Below are positions 18,600 to 26,948 of a DNA stretch of 64,000 nt, one piece after another (positions within the stretch are counted from its first letter, which is position 1; each line of letters starts with the position of its first letter). A program made the position numbers and the translations under genes. Under the pieces are notes generated by a model, which saw only the letters and a program-made list of their open reading frames with translations, was not told where the DNA came from and searched no databases. The DNA is from Enterococcus sp. RIT-PI-f (GTDB lineage: Bacteria > Bacillota > Bacilli > Lactobacillales > Enterococcaceae). The stretch is taken from the NCBI RefSeq assembly GCF_001297065.1, contig NZ_LHOX01000021.1, positions 1-64,000 of the forward strand. Direction: 5' to 3'.

Positions 18600-18620
18600 G
18601 TGAAACAGAAAATGTTTCAC
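18600..18620. repeat. Permuted parS-like inverted repeat in the rsmG-parAB leader
   Basis: GTGAAACA (18600-18607), five bases, then TGTTTCAC (18613-18620). These are the two exact half-sites of parS (TGTTTCAC then GTGAAACA) in swapped order. The element sits at about +6 to +26 of the predicted rsmG-parA-parB transcript, so it could act as an RNA hairpin or as a ParB-contacted operator. Confidence 0.6.
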
Positions 18621-18632
18621 AGACTAATTCCT

Positions 18633-18661
18633 ACTTTAACGCAAAAAGCACCTTGTTGCAA
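18633..18661 (-). promoter_or_regulatory. Promoter of rsmG-parA-parB
   Basis: On the minus strand TTGCAA (18661-18656), 17-base spacer, TAAAGT (18638-18633). The predicted start of transcription lies near 18626. Confidence 0.55.
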
Positions 18662-18787
18662 GGGTCAGACAATGGGAAAAAAGAGAATTTATGCTTTTTT
18701 AAATGGATACATTTTCCAGTTTAAGTTTACTTTAAGTTATACGCAGTATAGTGATGTCAATCCAAAAAAACTTTTTTCATTTTTCCT

Positions 18788-18827
18788 CGACCAGTAAGGC
18801 TGCCAAACTTGCTGGTCGGCTTTTTTT
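18788..18827 (+). terminator. Orphan plus-strand terminator
   Basis: CGACCAG (18788-18794) and CTGGTCG (18812-18818) form a stem followed on the plus strand by GC and seven Ts. Both neighbouring genes are transcribed leftward, so no known gene needs this terminator. It hints at a short rightward transcript starting between 18581 and 18788. Confidence 0.65.
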
Positions 18828-18830
18828 CAT

Positions 18831-18867
18831 AAAAAAAGAAGCATCGACCAGCGTCGATGCTTCTTTT
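18831..18867. terminator. Terminator of the AmaP-Asp23 operon
   Basis: GAAGCATCGAC and GTCGATGCTTC form a perfect 11-base stem with a 4-base loop, flanked by A-run and T-run. It serves the leftward stress operon and possibly also the other strand. Confidence 0.88.
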
Positions 18868-18876
18868 ATTTACGCC

Positions 18877-19635
18877 CTATTTTACTCTAGGTTCATTGTA
18901 TTCTTCGATTCGATCAGAAGCTTTTGATGCCGCATGTTTGGCTTTGTCTGTTTGGCGTGACGCAAAATCGCCGGTTTTTGAGGCCGCAGAAGACACTTTG
19001 TCTTGCACAGTTTCACTGTCTTCTTCATATTCGGCAACTGTTTTGACATCCACCACATTGATATTGACTTCAATCACTTCTAATTGCGTCATATTTGTGA
19101 CTTCTTTTTCGATCACTTCTTTGACTTGCTCTGCCACATCGGGAATGTTGCGGCCATATTCTACTACGATATCTAAATCGACCGCTACTTGTTTTTTCCC
19201 TACTTCGGTACTGATACCCGATGTGACATTGTCGGTATTGACTAATTTTTCAGCAATATTTGAGAAGAAGCCGCCGTCCACAGTCAGTAAACCGTCCACA
19301 TGTTCCAAAGCAATACCAATGATTTTTTGAATCACTTTATCATCATATGTTAGTTCCCCATCAACCGGTGTGCTCCCTGTTGGACCAGAAAAACCTGGTT
19401 TTGGCGGTGTTGGATGATCACCAGCTGGTTTCGGATTGCCTGGTGCTGGATGGTCACCGGGTTTTGGTCCTCCTGGTTTAGGATCCGCTGCACGTTGCGC
19501 ACCTGGTACCACTGGGTCAGGCGCTTCTGTCATTGGTACCGAATTTTCATTCGGGTTATGTGTTGTATTTGGTACTTCTGGATCTGGATGTGCACTAATT
19601 GGTTTTTCATTGTTTAATTCATTTGGATTACTCAT
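18877..19635 (-). CDS. Asp23/Gls24-family envelope stress protein with Pro-rich N-terminus
   Basis: A 252-residue protein. The Asp23 domain (about 94-200) starts LTYDDKVIQKIIGIALEHVDGLLTVDGGFF. It is preceded by about 90 residues rich in proline, glycine and aspartate (PKPGG, PKPGD, NPKPAGDHP units) and followed by a charged tail with a helical SAASKTGDFASRQTDKAKHAA stretch. Asp23 proteins coat the inner face of the membrane, held there by AmaP, and are stress-induced; Gls24 in enterococci is linked to bile and virulence. The gene is last in an operon with AmaP and DUF2273, the expected set. The Pro-rich extension is unusual for Asp23. Confidence 0.88.
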   Translation of the reverse strand: MSNPNELNNEKPISAHPDPEVPNTTHNPNENSVPMTEAPDPVVPGAQRAADPKPGGPKPGDHPAPGNPKPAGDHPTPPKPGFSGPTGSTPVDGELTYDDKVIQKIIGIALEHVDGLLTVDGGFFSNIAEKLVNTDNVTSGISTEVGKKQVAVDLDIVVEYGRNIPDVAEQVKEVIEKEVTNMTQLEVIEVNINVVDVKTVAEYEEDSETVQDKVSSAASKTGDFASRQTDKAKHAASKASDRIEEYNEPRVK

Positions 19636-19662
19636 GTAAAATTCCTCCTATAAGATAGTGTT

Positions 19663-19851
19663 TTATTGTCGATTTAAAAATTCATCTAAAATACCGGTAC
19701 GTTGTACATATAATCCCAATAGAAATCCAAGGCCCGTCAGCAATAAGATCAGCACTGTTTTGAAAAAACCGATCGTGACAAAGAGTAGTGCGATGATTAG
19801 GCCAATCGCGCCGAAAATCAATGGAATTTTGTATTGTTGGATTTCGTTCAT
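19663..19851 (-). CDS. DUF2273 small membrane protein
   Basis: A 62-residue protein with two hydrophobic segments (about 10-28 and 31-48) around a short turn, matching DUF2273. It lies between the amaP and asp23 genes, as in staphylococcal and enterococcal alkaline-shock operons. It probably helps form the membrane-bound Asp23 assembly; its own role is unknown. Confidence 0.85.
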   Translation of the reverse strand: MNEIQQYKIPLIFGAIGLIIALLFVTIGFFKTVLILLLTGLGFLLGLYVQRTGILDEFLNRQ

Positions 19852-19861
19852 GATAGCCCTC

Positions 19862-20431
19862 CTATTCTACACGTGGATTTTCTGGGGTTTCTTTTTGCTC
19901 AAAATTGGCATAATTGACTTCAACTTTGATTTTTTCACTAGAGCCTAATACACGTTGGACATCTTGTTGGATCTCTGCCATTAAGTTTTCGGTCTTTCCA
20001 ACTAAAGCGGATGTCCGCTTTAATCTGCCTTTGATTTTGATCAGCAGACGATGTTTTGTTGCTTTGACTGATACTTTGGGACCTTCAACAAATTCTTTGT
20101 CACTGACTTTGGTCCGTACAAGTCCTTCGATTGCTTTTTTGTCAATGGTCAACGTTCCTTTATCTTCTTTCAATACAAAGGTCGTTTTTGTTTTCGGATA
20201 AAACAAAACCACTAAAATCACAATCAAAAACAGGATGATGAAGACTGCTGCTACCCAAAACATATATTGCCGCATAAACAAATTATTGAAGAAATAAGAC
20301 ACTACATTGCCCTCTCTGTCTAACCCAAAAGGCAATTGCATATACGGATTACTCATTAAAACAATTGGCAATAAAACAGTAATAAAGACCAATGAAATGA
20401 TGATCGATACGATTTTCCACCCTTTACTCAT
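19862..20431 (-). CDS. amaP: Alkaline-shock membrane anchor protein AmaP
   Basis: A 189-residue protein. Two membrane helices (about 7-27 and 57-77) flank a short outer loop. The cytoplasmic part (about 85-175) has the Asp23-like fold region ending in AEIQQDVQRVLGSSEKIKVEVNYANF. In S. aureus AmaP anchors Asp23 to the membrane. A strong GGAGGAGG site precedes the ATG. The 39-base gap to the upstream oxidoreductase gene suggests one four-gene operon. Confidence 0.85.
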   Translation of the reverse strand: MSKGWKIVSIIISLVFITVLLPIVLMSNPYMQLPFGLDREGNVVSYFFNNLFMRQYMFWVAAVFIILFLIVILVVLFYPKTKTTFVLKEDKGTLTIDKKAIEGLVRTKVSDKEFVEGPKVSVKATKHRLLIKIKGRLKRTSALVGKTENLMAEIQQDVQRVLGSSEKIKVEVNYANFEQKETPENPRVE

Positions 20432-20470
20432 AAGACACCTCCTCCTTTGCTTTATTTATTTAATAGGGGT

Positions 20471-21364
20471 TTACAAATTGATTGCTTCGCCACCTGTAAC
20501 ACCATAGATTTGTGCAGTCACATAACTGGCTTTGTTCGATGCCAAAAAGACATAGACTGGTGCCAACTCTGCTGGTTGACCAGCCCGTTTCAATAAGGCT
20601 TGCTGACCAAATTCTGGTAAAGCATCCTCTGGCTGACCATGATCTAGTTGCAAGGGCGTCCAAATCGGCCCTGGCGCTACACCATTGACGCGAATCCCTT
20701 TTTCTGCAAACTGTTTCGCCAAACTAACAGTAAAACTCGCAATAGCTGATTTCGTAGCTGCATAATCCATTAAATGAGCACTTGGACTAAAAGCTTGGAC
20801 AGATGTGGTTGTGACAATGGCTCCGCCAGCAGGTAAATGCGGTTCTGCGGCTTTGACCAAAGCAAACATCGAAACAATATTGACCATAAAGGTATCTTTT
20901 ACTTGTTCGATCGGCAATTCTGTAATGGATGGTCGGGTGATTTGTTGCGCCGCATTCAACACAAGCGTATCCAATCCGCCTAACGCAGCCACCGCTTTGT
21001 CAATGATTTCTTGCGGGGCAGATTCATCTCGCAGATCATATGGCAACAAAATCGCCTTGCGTCCAGCTTCTTCTATATAATGCGTCACTTCTTTCGCATC
21101 TTTTTCTTCCCCTGGGAAAAAGTGTAACGCAATGTCGGCACCTTCCCGAGCGAATGCTATCGCTGCTGCACGACCGATCCCTGAATCACCACCTGTGATC
21201 AAGACCCGTCGATTCTCCAATTGCTGATTGCCAACATAAGATTCTTCACCACAGTCTGGTTCTGGCTGCATCTCGTCTTGTAAAGCAGGCGTATCTTGTT
21301 CCTGTTTACTGAATTTGCCAGTGTGATACATATCTCGTGGATCAATCAATATAGGTTCACTCAT
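20471..21364 (-). CDS. SDR-family oxidoreductase, general-stress type (YhxC/YdaD-like)
   Basis: A 297-residue short-chain dehydrogenase. An N-terminal arm of about 50 residues precedes the NAD(P)-binding motif VLITGGDSGIGRAAAI. The catalytic serine lies in TTTSVQ and YAATKSA supplies Tyr and Lys. The C-terminus is VTAQIYGVTGGEAI. The long acidic N-terminal arm is typical of bacillar stress SDRs such as YdaD and YhxC. It heads the operon with AmaP, DUF2273 and Asp23, so it is probably stress-induced. The substrate is unknown. Confidence 0.88.
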   Translation of the reverse strand: MSEPILIDPRDMYHTGKFSKQEQDTPALQDEMQPEPDCGEESYVGNQQLENRRVLITGGDSGIGRAAAIAFAREGADIALHFFPGEEKDAKEVTHYIEEAGRKAILLPYDLRDESAPQEIIDKAVAALGGLDTLVLNAAQQITRPSITELPIEQVKDTFMVNIVSMFALVKAAEPHLPAGGAIVTTTSVQAFSPSAHLMDYAATKSAIASFTVSLAKQFAEKGIRVNGVAPGPIWTPLQLDHGQPEDALPEFGQQALLKRAGQPAELAPVYVFLASNKASYVTAQIYGVTGGEAINL

Positions 21365-21572
21365 TTATACGTCCTCCTTTGTTCTATACTAAAATTCTAA
21401 ACCATTCGATTTTTTTTGGGAAATATAACGCTTGTATAACCAAAAAGAATCTACCTCTTCTTGATTTATGGAAAAAGAAAAGGGCTACACTTCAAAAAAA
21501 TGCATATCATTTCCCTTTTTCTCAGAAGCAAGTACACTAATTAGATAGAATAGTCCTTTAGGAGGAATCGAT

Positions 21573-22028
21573 ATGCCTTGGAACGTAAATGATTATCCGG
21601 TATCAATGAAAAATTTAGATCCGTTGGTCCGCAAGAAAGCTATTTCGATCGCCAATGCGCTGTTAGCCGATGGTTATGACGATGACCGTGCGATTCCAAT
21701 TGCCACCAGTCAAGCTGAGAAATGGTTTGATCATGCAACAGAGGCTGAAAAGAAAGCTTTCCAAAAAGAAAAAAGTCCCCAGAAAAATGATGCCCATGAA
21801 GTCAATCAAAACGCCGAAAAATTAATAGACGCTAACGTAACGGTCCGCTATCAAGATGACCAGTGGAAAGTTCGTTCTACAGGTGCTGCGCGTGCCAGTG
21901 ATCAGTTCGACAAAAAAGAAGAGGCTGTGGCTAGAGGCAAAGAAATCGCACAAAACAAACAATCTATCTTGACGATTTATAAACAAGATGGCACCAAACA
22001 ACAGGAAATCGACTATCGTGACAACTAA
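21573..22028 (+). CDS. ChaB-like/DUF2188 stress-associated small protein
   Basis: A 151-residue soluble, very charged protein. The first about 65 residues resemble the ChaB/plasmid-stress fold (MPWNVNDYPVSMKNLDPLVRKKAI onwards). The last about 65 residues, with WKVRSTGAARASDQFDKKEEAVARGKEIAQN and TIYKQDG, match DUF2188. Function unknown; such proteins are often stress-induced. The start follows TTTAGGAGGAATCG. It is divergent from the SDR-AmaP-Asp23 operon, so the 208-base gap may hold a shared stress-responsive control region. Confidence 0.8.
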   Translation: MPWNVNDYPVSMKNLDPLVRKKAISIANALLADGYDDDRAIPIATSQAEKWFDHATEAEKKAFQKEKSPQKNDAHEVNQNAEKLIDANVTVRYQDDQWKVRSTGAARASDQFDKKEEAVARGKEIAQNKQSILTIYKQDGTKQQEIDYRDN

Positions 22029-22090
22029 AAAAACAGGAAGACAAACCGCTTGAGCACTTGTATGCGCATCGTTTGTCATCCTGTTTTTTT
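22027..22090. terminator. Bidirectional terminator between DUF2188 gene and mnmG
   Basis: AAACAGGAAGACAAAC (22031-22046) pairs with GTTTGTCATCCTGTTT (22071-22086), with A-run and T-run on the outside. The 24-base loop is long. Confidence 0.8.
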
Positions 22091-22092
22091 AT

Positions 22093-23988
22093 TTATTTTG
22101 CTACTTTCGCAATCTTCCCTTGTTCGATATACACCATCAAGATACTGATATCTGCGGGATTTACCCCACTGATGCGGCTGGCTTGGGCAATCGTTTCAGG
22201 TTGGATTTTTTGCAATTTTTGTTTGGCTTCTGTTGCTAAACCATTGATGGCAGCATAATCAATCATTTCTGGGATGCGTTTGGCTTCCATTCGTTTTAGC
22301 TTATCGACTTTTTCGAGCGCTTTTTTGATATAGCCTTCATACTTGATTTGAATCTCCACTTGTTCGATTTCTTTTGGTTTCAGTGTATCATCGGCTTCGA
22401 TAAAGGCCAACATTTCATGATAAGTCACTTCTGGACGTCGCAAGAAATCATAAGCAAGGACACCATCTTTCAGATTAGCGGTGCCTTTACCTGTCAAGTA
22501 CGCTTGGACTTCTGGTGTTGGTTTGATCCGGATTTTTTTCAACCGGGCCATTTCTTTTTCTACAGCAGCTTTCTTGTCCAAGTAACTGCGATATTGGTCC
22601 TCTTTGACTAAACCAATCTGATGACCAACTTCTGTTAGGCGAAGGTCGGCATTGTCATGACGCAGCAATAACCGGTATTCTGCTCTTGATGTCAATAATC
22701 GGTACGGTTCATTGGTGCCTTTAGTAACCAAATCATCGATCATAACGCCGATATAGCCATCGCTGCGTTTCATGATAAACGGATCCTTTCCTTGGATTTT
22801 CAACGCTGCATTGATACCAGCAATCAATCCTTGGCCGGCTGCTTCTTCATATCCGCTTGTGCCGTTGGTTTGTCCAGCAGTAAATAAGTTTTCAATGACT
22901 TTGGTTTCCAATGTTGGTCGTAATTGGTGCGGTACTACGACATCGTACTCAATCGCATAACCTGTCCGCATCATCTCTACCTTTTCCAACCCAGCTATTG
23001 AATGCAGCATTTGCACTTGCACATCTTCTGGCATTGAAGTCGATAACCCTTGCACATAAACTTCTTCCGTATGCAAGCCTTCCGGTTCCAAGAACAATTG
23101 ATGCCGAGATTTATCCGCAAAACGAACAATCTTGTCTTCAATTGACGGACAATATCTTGCCCCAACACCTTCAACGATTCCGGTGAACATTGGTGCCCGA
23201 TGCAAGTTGTTTTGAATGATTTGGTGGGTGCCTTCATTGGTATAGGTCAACCAACATGGTTCTTGATTTTGGTTATAGTGTTCATCTGGTGTACTATAGC
23301 TGAAATGATTGGGTTGTTCATCACCAGGCTGAATTTCTGTCACATCATAATTGATGGTACTTGATTTGACCCGTGGCGGTGTGCCAGTTTTAAAACGGGC
23401 GATCTCTAAGCCCAACGCTTTTAAATGATCGGCTAAACCAATAGATGGTTGTGAATTATTTGGACCTGAAGAATACTTCAGCTCGCCGATAATGATCTCA
23501 CCACGCAAAGCAGTTCCCGCAGTGATCACGACAGCTGACGCTTCATAGCGCGCACCAGTCGAAGTCACCACTCCATGGCATTGGCCATCATCCACCAATA
23601 ATTTTTCGACAATGCCTTGGCGCAACGTCAAGTTGTCTGTTTGTTCAATGGTCCGTTTCATCTCGGCTGCATAGGCATGCTTGTCTGCTTGGGCCCGCAG
23701 TGCTCTGACTGCTGGTCCTTTACCAGTATTAAGCATCCGCATTTGAATATAGGTTTTGTCGATATTTTTACCCATCTCTCCCCCGAGGGCATCGATTTCG
23801 CGAACGACAACGCCCTTGGCAGGACCTCCTACGGAAGGATTGCAAGGCATAAATGCGACCATATCTAAATTGATTGTTAGCAACAACGTTTTGGCACCCA
23901 TCCGACTAGCAGCTAGTGCTGCTTCGGAACCAGCATGACCGGCACCAACAACGATCACATCATAATTTTCTGCTTGATATTCTTGCAT
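22093..23988 (-). CDS. mnmG: tRNA uridine-34 carboxymethylaminomethyl modification enzyme MnmG
   Basis: A 631-residue FAD enzyme (GidA). The dinucleotide-binding motif [18 protein letters not shown] begins near residue 13. The conserved cysteine motif [14 protein letters not shown] and GTALRGEI are present, and the C-terminal helical domain ends EGKIAKVAK-like. With MnmE it installs the cmnm5 group on U34 of several tRNAs. It lies 30 bases downstream of mnmE. Confidence 0.96.
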   Translation of the reverse strand: MQEYQAENYDVIVVGAGHAGSEAALAASRMGAKTLLLTINLDMVAFMPCNPSVGGPAKGVVVREIDALGGEMGKNIDKTYIQMRMLNTGKGPAVRALRAQADKHAYAAEMKRTIEQTDNLTLRQGIVEKLLVDDGQCHGVVTSTGARYEASAVVITAGTALRGEIIIGELKYSSGPNNSQPSIGLADHLKALGLEIARFKTGTPPRVKSSTINYDVTEIQPGDEQPNHFSYSTPDEHYNQNQEPCWLTYTNEGTHQIIQNNLHRAPMFTGIVEGVGARYCPSIEDKIVRFADKSRHQLFLEPEGLHTEEVYVQGLSTSMPEDVQVQMLHSIAGLEKVEMMRTGYAIEYDVVVPHQLRPTLETKVIENLFTAGQTNGTSGYEEAAGQGLIAGINAALKIQGKDPFIMKRSDGYIGVMIDDLVTKGTNEPYRLLTSRAEYRLLLRHDNADLRLTEVGHQIGLVKEDQYRSYLDKKAAVEKEMARLKKIRIKPTPEVQAYLTGKGTANLKDGVLAYDFLRRPEVTYHEMLAFIEADDTLKPKEIEQVEIQIKYEGYIKKALEKVDKLKRMEAKRIPEMIDYAAINGLATEAKQKLQKIQPETIAQASRISGVNPADISILMVYIEQGKIAKVAK

Positions 23989-24018
23989 GTAGTTCTCCTC
24001 TGCGCCCTGTAGGCGTCT

Positions 24019-25413
24019 TTATTTTCCTAAACAAAATTGACTGAACAATTGGGTGATCAATTCATCTTGCACACTGTCTCCAACAACTTCTCCTAAATAA
24101 TCCCAACACCGTGTCATATCGATCTGTACTAAATCCACGGGCATGCCCGCTTCAATGCCCTCGATCACTTCTGATAACGAGTACGCAGCATTTTCCAACA
24201 AAGCGATGTGTCGGGTATTGGACAGATAGGAAGCATCTTTGTCTGTTGTTTTACCGCCGAAAAAGAGATCCGCAATCGCTTGTTCTAATTGATCTAAGCC
24301 TTCATTGTTCAACACAGATACTGAGAAAACTGGCTCATCCGTGATGTATGATCTTAGCTCTTCGGAAGTGATTTGGGCAGGTAAATCCGTCTTGTTCAAT
24401 AAAATGATCCGTCGGGCACCTTCCGTCAAGGTCAGCAACTGTTGATCTTGCGGCGTGAGCTTTTCACTTTGGTTCAGTACCAGCAAAATCAGTTCGGCTT
24501 CTTTCAATGCTTTGCGGCTGCGTTCAACACCGATTTTTTCGACTACATCTTCTGTATCCCGAATACCAGCAGTATCGATCAGCTTTAATGGCACACCTCT
24601 AACATTGACATATTCTTCAATCACATCGCGCGTTGTGCCGGCAATATCCGTCACAATGGCTTTTTCTTCTTTTAATAGATGGTTGAGCAGACTAGATTTA
24701 CCTACATTTGGCCGCCCAATGATTGCGGTGCTCAATCCTTCCCGCAAAATTTTGCCTTGTTGCGCAGTAGCCAACAGACTTTCGATTTGTGCTTTGACCA
24801 TCTGAGCCTTTTCCAACAACAGACGAGTGGTCAACTCTTCCACATCATCATATTCTGGATAGTCGATGTTGACCTCTACTTGTGCCAATGTTTGTAAAAT
24901 ATCTTGTCTTAATTGGCGAATCAAGTGCGAGAGATTCCCATCTAACTGATTGATTGCTAAATTCATAGCCTTATCTGTTTTGGCGCGGATCAAATCCATG
25001 ACTGCTTCTGCTTGAGAAAGATCCACACGACCATTTAAAAAGGCCCGTTTGGTAAACTCACCCGGTTCTGCCAGACGTGCCCCTTGGCGCAGCACAAGTT
25101 GTAAAAGTTGATTAACGACAACGATCCCTCCGTGACAATTGATCTCAACGACATCTTCACGGGTAAACGTCCGCGGCTGTTTCATAACGGACAACATTAC
25201 TTCATCCATCAAACGTTCCTCGACAGGGTCTATGATATGACCGTAATGGATCGTATGACTTGGCACTTCTGCCAAAGACTTACTGCTGGTGAAGATTCTA
25301 TCAGCGATAGCGATAGCTTGATCGCCGCTTAATCGGACAATACTGATTGCGCCTTCTCCAGGGGGAGTTGAAATTGCAGCAATCGTATCAAATTCTTGGG
25401 TAATATTCGCCAT
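24019..25413 (-). CDS. mnmE: tRNA modification GTPase MnmE
   Basis: A 464-residue protein (TrmE). The N-terminal folate-binding domain starts [24 protein letters not shown] helical domain with an inserted G domain (about 220-380) follows: [25 protein letters not shown] and NKTD. The C-terminus FCLGK carries the conserved cysteine. It partners MnmG. Its own promoter is followed at once by an intrinsic terminator, so expression may depend on controlled readthrough. Confidence 0.96.
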   Translation of the reverse strand: MANITQEFDTIAAISTPPGEGAISIVRLSGDQAIAIADRIFTSSKSLAEVPSHTIHYGHIIDPVEERLMDEVMLSVMKQPRTFTREDVVEINCHGGIVVVNQLLQLVLRQGARLAEPGEFTKRAFLNGRVDLSQAEAVMDLIRAKTDKAMNLAINQLDGNLSHLIRQLRQDILQTLAQVEVNIDYPEYDDVEELTTRLLLEKAQMVKAQIESLLATAQQGKILREGLSTAIIGRPNVGKSSLLNHLLKEEKAIVTDIAGTTRDVIEEYVNVRGVPLKLIDTAGIRDTEDVVEKIGVERSRKALKEAELILLVLNQSEKLTPQDQQLLTLTEGARRIILLNKTDLPAQITSEELRSYITDEPVFSVSVLNNEGLDQLEQAIADLFFGGKTTDKDASYLSNTRHIALLENAAYSLSEVIEGIEAGMPVDLVQIDMTRCWDYLGEVVGDSVQDELITQLFSQFCLGK

Positions 25414-25445
25414 GTTCTAGCACCTCCTATTTTTTTCCATAAAAA

Positions 25446-25497
25446 AAAGTGCCCACTCCACCCGTTGATTGAACCCAACGAGTAGACTTCGCACTTT
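25446..25497 (-). terminator. Terminator in the mnmE leader (candidate attenuator)
   Basis: On the minus strand AAAGTGC (25497-25491) pairs with GCACTTT (25452-25446). An inner stem pairs CAACG with CGTTG, and eight Ts follow. It lies between the predicted mnmE promoter and the mnmE start. The hairpin TTGACAAGCAGTCAA just upstream could compete with it weakly. Confidence 0.75.
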
Positions 25498-25525
25498 GAC
25501 TGCTTGTCAATTAAATTCTGGGAAT

Positions 25526-25554
25526 AGATTAGCACATTTTCGTTTACACCGCAA
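25526..25554 (-). promoter_or_regulatory. Predicted promoter of the mnmE leader
   Basis: On the minus strand TTGCGG (25554-25549), 17-base spacer, TAATCT (25531-25526). Transcription should start near 25519, about 22 bases before the leader terminator. A second weaker candidate, TTGACA at 25510-25505, lacks a good -10. Confidence 0.5.
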
Positions 25555-25636
25555 GTTTCTTGGAAAACTTTTAAATTTTGCATATAGACCCAAAACACGC
25601 TAAAATAAAGGAAAAGAATGAAACGAGGGAAAGCTT

Positions 25637-25966
25637 ATGGATACGACCAAAAACACAGATACTTCAGCCCGTATCAAAGAAATCATTTTATCAACTGGAA
25701 ACGTCAATCGACCTTACATCGTACGGGATATCGTCTTCGCGGCGGACAAGATCGAAGTTGATCTTTTCGATACAAGTATCGATCTTAGTGAATTAATGTC
25801 TGATGTGACAATGCGTTTGAAAGAAACAGCCCATCGTTATGGTGCCAACGCAGTCATCAATTGTCATTTCGAGCATGATCGTATCGTTGAAGGGGACAAA
25901 ACGTTTCTAGAAATTTTTGCCTATGGCACAGTCGTACAATTTACTCAATCTACGATCGGCGGTTAA
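25637..25966 (+). CDS. Small protein, possible YbjQ/heavy-metal-binding-like domain
   Basis: A 109-residue soluble protein. The segments IVRDIVFAADKI, RLKETAHRYGANAVINCHF and AYGTVVQF resemble the YbjQ (DUF74) fold, in which GANAV and GTAV-like motifs recur. The match is by eye and the protein lacks an obvious metal ligand cluster. The start follows ACGAGGGAAAGC. It is a lone rightward gene between leftward jag and mnmE, with its own terminator. No function is assigned. Confidence 0.6.
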   Translation: MDTTKNTDTSARIKEIILSTGNVNRPYIVRDIVFAADKIEVDLFDTSIDLSELMSDVTMRLKETAHRYGANAVINCHFEHDRIVEGDKTFLEIFAYGTVVQFTQSTIGG

Positions 25967-25991
25967 CAACAGCTAAACAGAAAAAATCGTC

Positions 25992-26027
25992 AAAAAAAAG
26001 AGTCCGCAGCAGGACTCTTTTCTTTTT
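25992..26027 (+). terminator. Terminator after the YbjQ-like gene
   Basis: AAAAGAGTCC and GGACTCTTTT form a stem around GCAGCA, followed by CTTTTT. Confidence 0.85.
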
Positions 26028-26126
26028 ACCAAAGTTTGACCTACATCATGTATGTTGACTTTGATAAGAATGATTTGTAATCAAGAATACTTGCTTTCAA
26101 AAGGCTTGTCAAATAGGTTTCGAGAC

Positions 26127-26168
26127 AAAAAAAGAGGAAAGGCCTGATATAGCGCCTTTCCTCTTTTA
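26127..26168. terminator. Terminator of the rpmH-rnpA-yidC-jag operon
   Basis: AAAGAGGAAAGGC pairs with GCCTTTCCTCTTT. On the minus strand, past jag, it ends in a T-run. Confidence 0.85.
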
Positions 26169-26171
26169 AAA

Positions 26172-26930
26172 TCAAATTTTTTTGGTTGCCGGTTCTACGA
26201 CCAAATAGCGATAGGGTTCATCCCCTTCAGAATGGGTTTGAACGTTTGTATCTTTGCTCAATACCGAATGGATCTGTTTCCGCTCAAACGCCGGCATCGG
26301 CTCTAAGAAAACGGGACGTCCAGTTCTTCTGACCTTTTCAGCAGTGCGACTGGCCAAACGTTCAAGGATTGCTTGGCGCTTTTCCCGATAATCCCCTACA
26401 TTGATGACCACAGACAACTTATTTTTAGCGATACGGTGGATATAGACTTGCGCTAAATATTGCAACGCATTTAAAGTCTTTCCATGTTTGCCGATCAAAA
26501 TACCTTGTTTGTCCGTTTCCAATTGAAATACGATCAAACCATCTTGACGTACAGTTTTGACTAAGGCTGGTGCCTGCAATGCTTTTGAGATATTGGTCAA
26601 ATAGAGTCCCAATTGTGCCAAAGCTTCTTCATCTGACAGATCTGTCTTCTGTTGCGCTTGGCTAGGGCCATCAACTTCAGTCACTGTATCTACGATACCC
26701 TCTGACACAGTGACTTGATCAATGACTGGTTCTGGTTCAGTATCAGTTATAGGTGCAGGTTCTACCAAGGCTTTTTCGATTGAAACACGCGCTGGTTTTT
26801 TCCCCATTCCCAAAAATCCTTTTTTACCTTCATCAAGTACATCAATGATTGCTTGATCTTTGGTCAATCCAAGAACTTGCAATCCTTCTTGAATCGCTTC
26901 TTCTACTGTAAGACTTTCATAAATCGGCAT
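26172..26930 (-). CDS. jag: RNA-binding protein KhpB/Jag
   Basis: A 252-residue protein. The Jag N-terminal domain (about 1-55) contains VEEAIQEGLQVLGLTKDQA and KKGFLGMGKKPA. A variable acidic linker follows, then a KH domain with IGKHGKTLNALQYL and a C-terminal R3H domain (about 190-250). In related cocci KhpB with KhpA binds small RNAs and mRNAs and influences cell division and elongation. It lies 18 bases after yidC. Confidence 0.94.
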   Translation of the reverse strand: MPIYESLTVEEAIQEGLQVLGLTKDQAIIDVLDEGKKGFLGMGKKPARVSIEKALVEPAPITDTEPEPVIDQVTVSEGIVDTVTEVDGPSQAQQKTDLSDEEALAQLGLYLTNISKALQAPALVKTVRQDGLIVFQLETDKQGILIGKHGKTLNALQYLAQVYIHRIAKNKLSVVINVGDYREKRQAILERLASRTAEKVRRTGRPVFLEPMPAFERKQIHSVLSKDTNVQTHSEGDEPYRYLVVEPATKKI

Positions 26931-26948
26931 TGCAGTGCAGCCTCCTTT

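Noticed and set aside
18582-18797. 71-codon rightward frame before the Asp23 operon
   Set aside because: No ribosome site, and it begins within the rsmG start region. An RNA is a better explanation for the terminator at its end.
19436-19639. Gly/Trp-rich rightward frames opposite the Asp23 gene
   Set aside because: They mirror the repetitive proline codons of the Asp23 N-terminal arm on the other strand.
21473-21521. Hairpin AGAAAAGGG / CCCTTTTTCT in the stress-gene divergent gap
   Set aside because: The loop is long and no gene ends there. It could be a chance pairing of purine- and pyrimidine-rich runs.
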